Part shown: in pieces, positions 6,006-10,306 of the stretch
How the letters are laid out: each line of letters opens with the position of its first letter
Numbering within the stretch: position 1 is the first letter of the stretch
From: Bacteroidales bacterium
Lineage (GTDB): Bacteria > Bacteroidota > Bacteroidia > Bacteroidales > 4484-276
Length of the DNA stretch: 10,306 bases
Direction of reading: 5' to 3'
Assembly: GCA_018400545.1 (NCBI GenBank)
Contig: JAGYLT010000064.1
Coordinates: forward strand, 1 to 10,306
The notes under the pieces: model-generated
What the model was told of the DNA's origin: nothing
Databases searched by the model: none
The model's input: only the letters and a program-made list of their open reading frames with translations
Program-made: the position numbers and the translations under genes

Positions 6006-8879
6006 ATGAAACCATTTACAAGCGCTACCGGAAATACATTTAACAGGATACTTTTAATTGTTCTGTTACTGAATGTGGGAAATTTTACCACAGCCTTTGC
6101 CATTCAGCTTCCTGATCAGGTTCAAACTGATTATACAGAAACCAATCGTGAAGATTTGCCACCGGGTTGGGAGTACCAGTCGAACACCGAAAACCCGCAC
6201 GGCGTCATCATCGTCCTGGGAGCAAACCCACGTATTAACGATATTCCGATAAATTACGGAGACTATATCGGCGCTTTTTATGAAGATGACAACGGCGATC
6301 TAAAATGCGGCGGCGCTGATTTTTGGACAGGAACCGAAAACATCATTTTTGCCGTTTTTGGCGACGATACGTCCACACCTGAAAAAGACGGATTTGGGTT
6401 CAACGAAACCATGCATTTTAAAATATATTACCAGGACAATTTCAAGGCGTATGACGTAACATCCATCAGTTGGGATCCGGAGTATTACGGAACGAATACG
6501 TGGTCACCCCTGGGTTTGTCAGCAGCAACGGATGTGCAATGCGAAGTTGATTTCGATGCCTATGCCACCGTGGATGCCAATCCCATTTGCATCGGGCAAT
6601 CCATAAATCTGGAAGGCCACATTTTTATCGAAACAACCGGAAATTATACCTGGCAATGGACTTCCACACCACCGGGATTAAACAGCACTTCGCAAACCGC
6701 TTCCCACACACCAAACGTCACCACCACCTATTTTCTTGAAGTTTCGGATGGCACCAACAATTCGACACATGAATTTTTTGTTACGGTTTTCGACGAGCCA
6801 ATGGTCGATGCAGGGGATAACATCACGATTTGCATTGATCAGCCGGCTTTTGTTGAGGCAACCATGACCAACTCCTCCGGCGTTGTGTGGTCAACTACCG
6901 GAGACGGAACCTTCGAAAATGCCGGATCGCTCAGCACCTGGTATTATCCGGGAACACAGGATCAACAAAATCTGGAAGTAACACTTTCCCTTACCGCATT
7001 CCCACTTGACCCATGCCAGACAGTCGCAGCGGATAATAAAAGTGTTGCAATGCAACCCAATGCAGCGGTTTCTCTCCCCGCAGAATATGAGTTTTGCGAA
7101 AGCCAGGACATGATCATGGAAGCAGAAGGAAATCTTTTTGATGAAGTGATGTGGGAAACAAATGGGGATGGCTCATTTTCAGAACCGAACGCATTGACTA
7201 CCCAATATTTCCCCGGCACATCAGATTTGAATACCAACGAATTTGAACTTACGGTTACTGTCAGTTCACTTAATCCATGTACAAACATGGTCTCTGCACA
7301 AACTTTGGTTTCTACTCACGATTTAGCCACATTGGCAGCACCTTCAACGAAAACTGTCTGTGAAGATGCAGCGGTAAACCTCAACAGCATTGCTTCAAAT
7401 TATAGCGCATTAATGTGGACAACATCCGGAGATGGCACTTTCCTGAACCCGGAAATGCTCAGCACAACCTATTTCCCGGGACCTGAAGATATTGCCGGTG
7501 GTGGAACCATGGTCACCATTCATGCTTTCGGCACGGGTATTTGCCAGGATTATGATGTTAAGAAAGATATTCAGGTTATTCTTTTACCCAATCCGGAGGC
7601 CAATGCCGGCCCCAACGGTGAAGTTTGCCAGCAGGGTAGTTATCAGTTGCAGGGCAGCGCCTCAAATACCTCATTTGTGCTTTGGACTTCGTTGGGGGAC
7701 GGCTATTTTAGCAATCCATATGTTGAAAATCCGGTTTATTATCCCGGCACCAATGATAATAATTCCGAATCATTTAAGCTCTTCATTTCCGGTTATGCGG
7801 TTTATCCGTGCACAGTGCCGGCCACAGATACCATCAGTATTTCGGTGCTTCCGGAACCCACTGTTGAAATCGGCAGCAATCAGGCTTCGGTTTGTCATGG
7901 TGATGATTATGTTTTTTCAGAAACGGAAGCAGAAAATTACGCTGATTTGGAATGGTTTACCATAAACGGAACCGGTATGTTTGACGACAACACATTGCTG
8001 AACCCGACTTACACCCCTGACCCTGAACACGATTATGCACTTGGATCGATAATTATCGGGGTTACAGCATGGCCCATCGATCCGTGCACAAATCCTTCGG
8101 ACGACTTTTTCACCCTCTATTTTGAAGCTCCGCCAATAGTAGATGCGGGCGCCAATGACACCATTACCGAAAGTGAAACTTTTATTCCAAACCCGGAAGC
8201 AGACAATTACGGAAGCATTTTGTGGGAAACATCCGGCGATGGCACATTTATAAATCCGGAATCCTTATTCCCTGAATATTTCCCCGGATTTAACGACATC
8301 GCTAACTATGGAACTACCCTGACGATAACCGCGCAACCGGAGGAAGCCTGCGAGGTTTCGGCCACCGACATGCTTGAACTTACGATTCTTAAAAATCAGA
8401 TTATCAATATGTATGCTGGTGAAAACAGTTTTTCATCCTATATAAATTTTGATGGGAAATCCTTTGAGGAGATTTTCGAACCGGTTTCACCAAACCTGAT
8501 TTTTGTGCAACAGTCCTTGCAGATTTACTGGCCCGAATACAACATCAATACGGTGGAAGATTTCTCCAACATGACTGGCTTGAGGTTGATACTGGATGAA
8601 GATGCAGATTGGCAACTTTCAGGTTTTGAAATTTCTGATAAAACCATCACCTTAAAATCCGGCTGGAATTTGATCCCGGTTTTATCATCATGTCCGGTTT
8701 CTCCGCAGCAAATTGACGATCTTTTGGGTGAAGACCTTATCATCATCACTGAAGTTGAAAGTAATTCATTCTATCAACCCGAAAACTCCGGAAACACGCT
8801 CGGGCAAATCGTTCCGGGAAAATCATACTGGATTAAAGTAGCCACTCCCCAAACTTTTTCTTTTCCGGGTTGCAATTAA
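6006..8879 (+). CDS. Large secreted repeat protein with Ig/PKD-like repeats (paralogue 1)
   Basis: From the ATG at 6006 the product has 957 residues; the frame is open from an ATG at 5946 (977 residues). I prefer 6006 because it gives a normal signal peptide (hydrophobic 14-24, cleavage near A32/I33) like that of the paralogue at 9441. Residues about 52-180 form a compact N-terminal domain with 'GDYIGAFYEDDNGDLKCGG' and 'DGFGFNETMHFKIY', a pattern seen in secreted Bacteroidetes proteins. Residues about 183-262 form one Ig/PKD-like domain. Six repeats of 88-90 residues follow, and residues about 795-957 form a C-terminal module whose two halves both carry a '.YWPeyNINT'-like or 'PGKSYWIK'-like element after a 'SGWNLIPVL' strand. 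No type A T9SS sorting domain is visible at the end. A surface or extracellular adhesin or structural role is inferred; no catalytic motif was seen. Confidence 0.85.
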   Translation: MKPFTSATGNTFNRILLIVLLLNVGNFTTAFAIQLPDQVQTDYTETNREDLPPGWEYQSNTENPHGVIIVLGANPRINDIPINYGDYIGAFYEDDNGDLKCGGADFWTGTENIIFAVFGDDTSTPEKDGFGFNETMHFKIYYQDNFKAYDVTSISWDPEYYGTNTWSPLGLSAATDVQCEVDFDAYATVDANPICIGQSINLEGHIFIETTGNYTWQWTSTPPGLNSTSQTASHTPNVTTTYFLEVSDGTNNSTHEFFVTVFDEPMVDAGDNITICIDQPAFVEATMTNSSGVVWSTTGDGTFENAGSLSTWYYPGTQDQQNLEVTLSLTAFPLDPCQTVAADNKSVAMQPNAAVSLPAEYEFCESQDMIMEAEGNLFDEVMWETNGDGSFSEPNALTTQYFPGTSDLNTNEFELTVTVSSLNPCTNMVSAQTLVSTHDLATLAAPSTKTVCEDAAVNLNSIASNYSALMWTTSGDGTFLNPEMLSTTYFPGPEDIAGGGTMVTIHAFGTGICQDYDVKKDIQVILLPNPEANAGPNGEVCQQGSYQLQGSASNTSFVLWTSLGDGYFSNPYVENPVYYPGTNDNNSESFKLFISGYAVYPCTVPATDTISISVLPEPTVEIGSNQASVCHGDDYVFSETEAENYADLEWFTINGTGMFDDNTLLNPTYTPDPEHDYALGSIIIGVTAWPIDPCTNPSDDFFTLYFEAPPIVDAGANDTITESETFIPNPEADNYGSILWETSGDGTFINPESLFPEYFPGFNDIANYGTTLTITAQPEEACEVSATDMLELTILKNQIINMYAGENSFSSYINFDGKSFEEIFEPVSPNLIFVQQSLQIYWPEYNINTVEDFSNMTGLRLILDEDADWQLSGFEISDKTITLKSGWNLIPVLSSCPVSPQQIDDLLGEDLIIITEVESNSFYQPENSGNTLGQIVPGKSYWIKVATPQTFSFPGCN
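6795..8390 (+). repeat. Six in-frame protein repeats of 88-90 residues
   Basis: Within paralogue 1 the marker tryptophan codon starts at 6888, 7152, 7416, 7683, 7953 and 8223, spacings of 264, 264, 267, 270 and 270 nt. The first four and the sixth units carry W, then 'tsGDGtF.np..l.t.Y(F/Y)PGt.D', then 'dPC' or a similar cysteine element, and a next-unit start near 'v.aG...tiC'. Unit 5 is divergent ('TINGTGMF' and 'TYTPDPEH' instead of GDGTF and YFPG). The repeats are diverged at the DNA level, so this is an old tandem domain array rather than a recent duplication. Confidence 0.8.
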
Positions 8880-8892
8880 TTATCAAATTTTT

Positions 8893-8911
8893 ACTGTTTG
8901 GCAGTGTTTTT
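8893..8911 (+). terminator. Weak hairpin after paralogue 1
   Basis: ACTG (8893-8896) and CAGT (8902-8905) flank a 5-nt loop and are followed by GTTTTTG. It lies 13 nt past the stop codon. The 4-bp stem is short, so this is only a possible terminator. Confidence 0.3.
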
Positions 8912-8980
8912 GTTATGATTAGATATTCCATATTTTGGAATTTGACCTCATACATCTGATTAATAATTATTTATAAAATT

Positions 8981-9208
8981 TCATTGCCACATATCACTAA
9001 TTTTTTCCAATTTTGAAACTCGTTTTTGCACAAGCCCGATAATTTCATCACCAATAAATATCAATCCCCGACTTAATTGGCTAACCTTCCTCCGCTCAGA
9101 CTCCAGCGTATCCGATGGAATTCTTAAGTAATCGTAATAAGCATCGCACTTTATAATCGCATAAAGCGCCTCCGGAAAATATATATCATTGATATTTAAC
9201 TGAGTAGA
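8981..9208 (-). pseudogene. Start-less coding remnant, unknown family
   Basis: On the minus strand a frame is open for 75 codons, from just after an in-frame TAA at 9211-9209 to TGA at 8983-8981, and has no usable start codon: the only Met is three residues from the end. Its translation looks like real protein, with 'NDIYFPEALYAIIKCDAYYD' followed by a charged stretch rich in E, R and K ('LESERRKVSQLSRG' and 'GLVQKRVSKLEKISDMWQ'). I read it as the C-terminal tail of a gene whose front has been lost or frameshifted. No family is recognised. Chance openness of this length is possible in AT-rich DNA, but the composition argues for former coding. Confidence 0.45.
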
Positions 9209-9402
9209 TTATAATCTGAAAGTTTACCCCCCCATCCGGATCGGACATCCCTGCCTGTGGCAATACCATGAGCACAGTTGGATTCGGCATATTTTAAAAA
9301 ATAAAATGCCCCTTGCCAATTCATTCCAATAAAGAAAAACTTCCAATTATTAGAATAGCATAATTTACTTGAATCTATAAGGTGTGGGGAATACTTTTGA
9401 AA
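9186..9402 (-). other. Short overlapping minus-strand frames in the spacer, probably decayed coding DNA
   Basis: Upstream of the remnant ending at 8981, two other minus-strand frames are open. One runs from 9402 to a TAA at 9198-9196 and contains 'NNWKFFFIGMNWQGAFYFLK' (ATG at 9324, 43 residues). The other has an ATG at 9290 and a TGA at 9188-9186 (34 residues, containing 'VLPQAGMSDPDGG'). Both cross a run of seven C residues at 9227-9233 (G on the coding strand). Neither has a recognisable family or ribosome-binding site. Together with 8981-9208 they fill most of the 561-bp spacer, but no frame spans it. I see no transposase, terminal inverted repeats or RNA gene here. Confidence 0.3.
9369..9399 (+). 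promoter_or_regulatory. Bacteroidetes-type promoter for paralogue 2
   Basis: TTG (9369-9371) is followed after 20 nt by TACTTTTG (9392-9399), an exact TAnnTTTG -7 box with normal -33 spacing. Transcription would start near 9405, leaving a leader of about 35 nt before the ATG at 9441. This is the most convincing promoter in the window and suggests paralogue 2 is transcribed independently of paralogue 1. Confidence 0.6.
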
Positions 9403-9440
9403 TCAACAGCAAAATAGTAAAACAAATAAAATCTACACCG

Positions 9441-10306
9441 ATGAAAACAAACTACAAACTAACGGTATCCTCCCTGACCAGCATTTTCACGATGCTTTTT
9501 ATAGCTTCAACATTCGCTCAAAACAATCCCATTCCTCCCGGTTGGGAGTTCCAGGCAACTTCATCCAATCCCCACGGAATGATTATCATGCTTGAAGCCA
9601 ATCCCCGGATAAATGATGTTCCATTGCAAGCCGGCGATTATATCGGTGCATTTTACACGGACGACAACAATGAACTAAAATGTGGCGGCGCCGATTTCTG
9701 GCTCGGTGACGAAAATATCATATTTGCTGTTTTTGGAGATGATCCTTCCACAACCGAAAAGGATGGTTTCGGGTTTAACGAACAAATGTTTTTCAAAGTC
9801 TATTCATATACTACTCAAAAAAGTTATGATGTTGATGTTACAGCGTTTGACCCTGATTACTACGGCACTAACATATGGGGCCCGCTGGGTTTATCAGCCA
9901 TGACCGATCTTCAGTGCCTTGAAGATTTTGATGCATTTGCCACTGCAAATCCCGATCCTGCATGTCTTGGTGATGAGATTACACTGAATGCAAATATTTT
10001 TGTTGAATCTACAGGAAACTATACCTATAACTGGACTTCGGAACCGGCAGGTTTTACCTCCACAAACCCTGAAGATTTTCATACACCCACAACCACAACT
10101 ACCTATTTCCTGGAAGTTTCGGATGGCACCCTTGTTTCAAATCATGAATTAACTGTTGAAGTAAATGTAAACCCAACAGTAGATGCAGGCAACGATATGA
10201 CCATTTGCCCGGATTGCAATGCTGAACTTTCTGCATCAGTACAAAATTATTCATGTATAATGTGGGAAACCTCAGGTGATGGCACTTTTAGCAGCGCATC
10301 CGTTTA
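9441..10306 (+). CDS. Large secreted repeat protein (paralogue 2), cut by the window edge
   Basis: The frame from the ATG at 9441 stays open to the window end: 288 complete codons and no stop. It begins with a signal peptide ('SIFTMLFIASTFAQ', likely cleavage before Gln) and is then strongly alike to paralogue 1: 'PPGWEFQ', 'NPHGMIIMLEANPRINDVP', 'GDYIGAFYTDDNNELKCGG', 'ENIIFAVFGDD', 'DGFGFNEQM', 'YYGTNIWGPLGLSA'. An Ig/PKD-like domain follows ('ESTGNYTYNW', 'TYFLEVSDGT'), then the start of the same repeat type ('MWETSGDGTF', Trp at residue 275 against 295 in paralogue 1). The rest, including any C-terminal sorting domain, lies outside the window. The same extracellular or surface role is inferred for both. 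The ATG follows a good promoter, and the signal peptide supports this start. Confidence 0.85.
   Translation, partial: MKTNYKLTVSSLTSIFTMLFIASTFAQNNPIPPGWEFQATSSNPHGMIIMLEANPRINDVPLQAGDYIGAFYTDDNNELKCGGADFWLGDENIIFAVFGDDPSTTEKDGFGFNEQMFFKVYSYTTQKSYDVDVTAFDPDYYGTNIWGPLGLSAMTDLQCLEDFDAFATANPDPACLGDEITLNANIFVESTGNYTYNWTSEPAGFTSTNPEDFHTPTTTTTYFLEVSDGTLVSNHELTVEVNVNPTVDAGNDMTICPDCNAELSASVQNYSCIMWETSGDGTFSSASV

Noticed and set aside
7492..7965. 157-codon plus-strand frame inside paralogue 1
   Set aside because: It is a shifted reading of the repeat region. The main frame carries the regular repeats and the signal peptide.
6795..8390. CRISPR-like or tandem DNA repeat array
   Set aside because: The regular spacing comes from protein domain repeats; the DNA of the units is diverged and there are no unique spacers.
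9183..9195. Short palindrome ATATCA-T-TGATAT as an operator
   Set aside because: Six-base AT-only arms are expected by chance in AT-rich DNA, and it is about 175 bp from the nearest promoter.
8880..9440. Insertion sequence or other mobile element in the spacer
   Set aside because: I saw no transposase or integrase motif, no terminal inverted repeats and no flanking target duplication.

Overview
The window reads as chromosomal DNA of a Bacteroidota bacterium (Bacteroidetes). The evidence is a PorZ-like type IX secretion (T9SS) protein with a C-terminal sorting domain, signal peptides with Gln at or near +1, promoter boxes of the TAnnTTTG type, and large secreted adhesin-like proteins. The genus cannot be fixed from the sequence.

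Left part (1-3163, all minus strand): a likely co-transcribed set, porZ-like gene -> recO -> a third gene entering the window by only 18 codons. The gaps are 24 and 4 nt. Middle part: a plus-strand regulator (3347-3925) joins a heavy-metal-associated (HMA) CxxC domain to an AraC-type DNA-binding domain. It converges on a minus-strand secreted protein of unknown function (4011-4733), with a perfect 12-bp inverted repeat between them that fits a bidirectional terminator. Then comes a plus-strand CPBP/CAAX-type membrane protease (4900-5862) with a complete active-site motif set.

Right part (about 5940-10306): two consecutive plus-strand paralogues for large secreted proteins. The first (6006-8879) is complete: signal peptide, an N-terminal 'GDYIGAFY' domain, an Ig/PKD-like domain, six repeats of 88-90 residues marked by W-x(5)-GDGtF...YFPG, and a two-half C-terminal module. 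The second (9441 to the window edge) has the same layout, is cut by the window after 288 codons, and is preceded by a good Bacteroidetes promoter. The 561 bp between them holds no intact gene. It contains a start-less minus-strand coding remnant (8981-9208) and short overlapping frames next to a seven-C run, so the spacer looks like decayed coding DNA.

Functional links: PorZ belongs to the T9SS attachment complex that handles cell-surface proteins, and the paralogues are plausible surface or secreted products. However, the complete paralogue does not end in a recognisable T9SS type A sorting domain. No mobile element, CRISPR array, tRNA or rRNA was seen.
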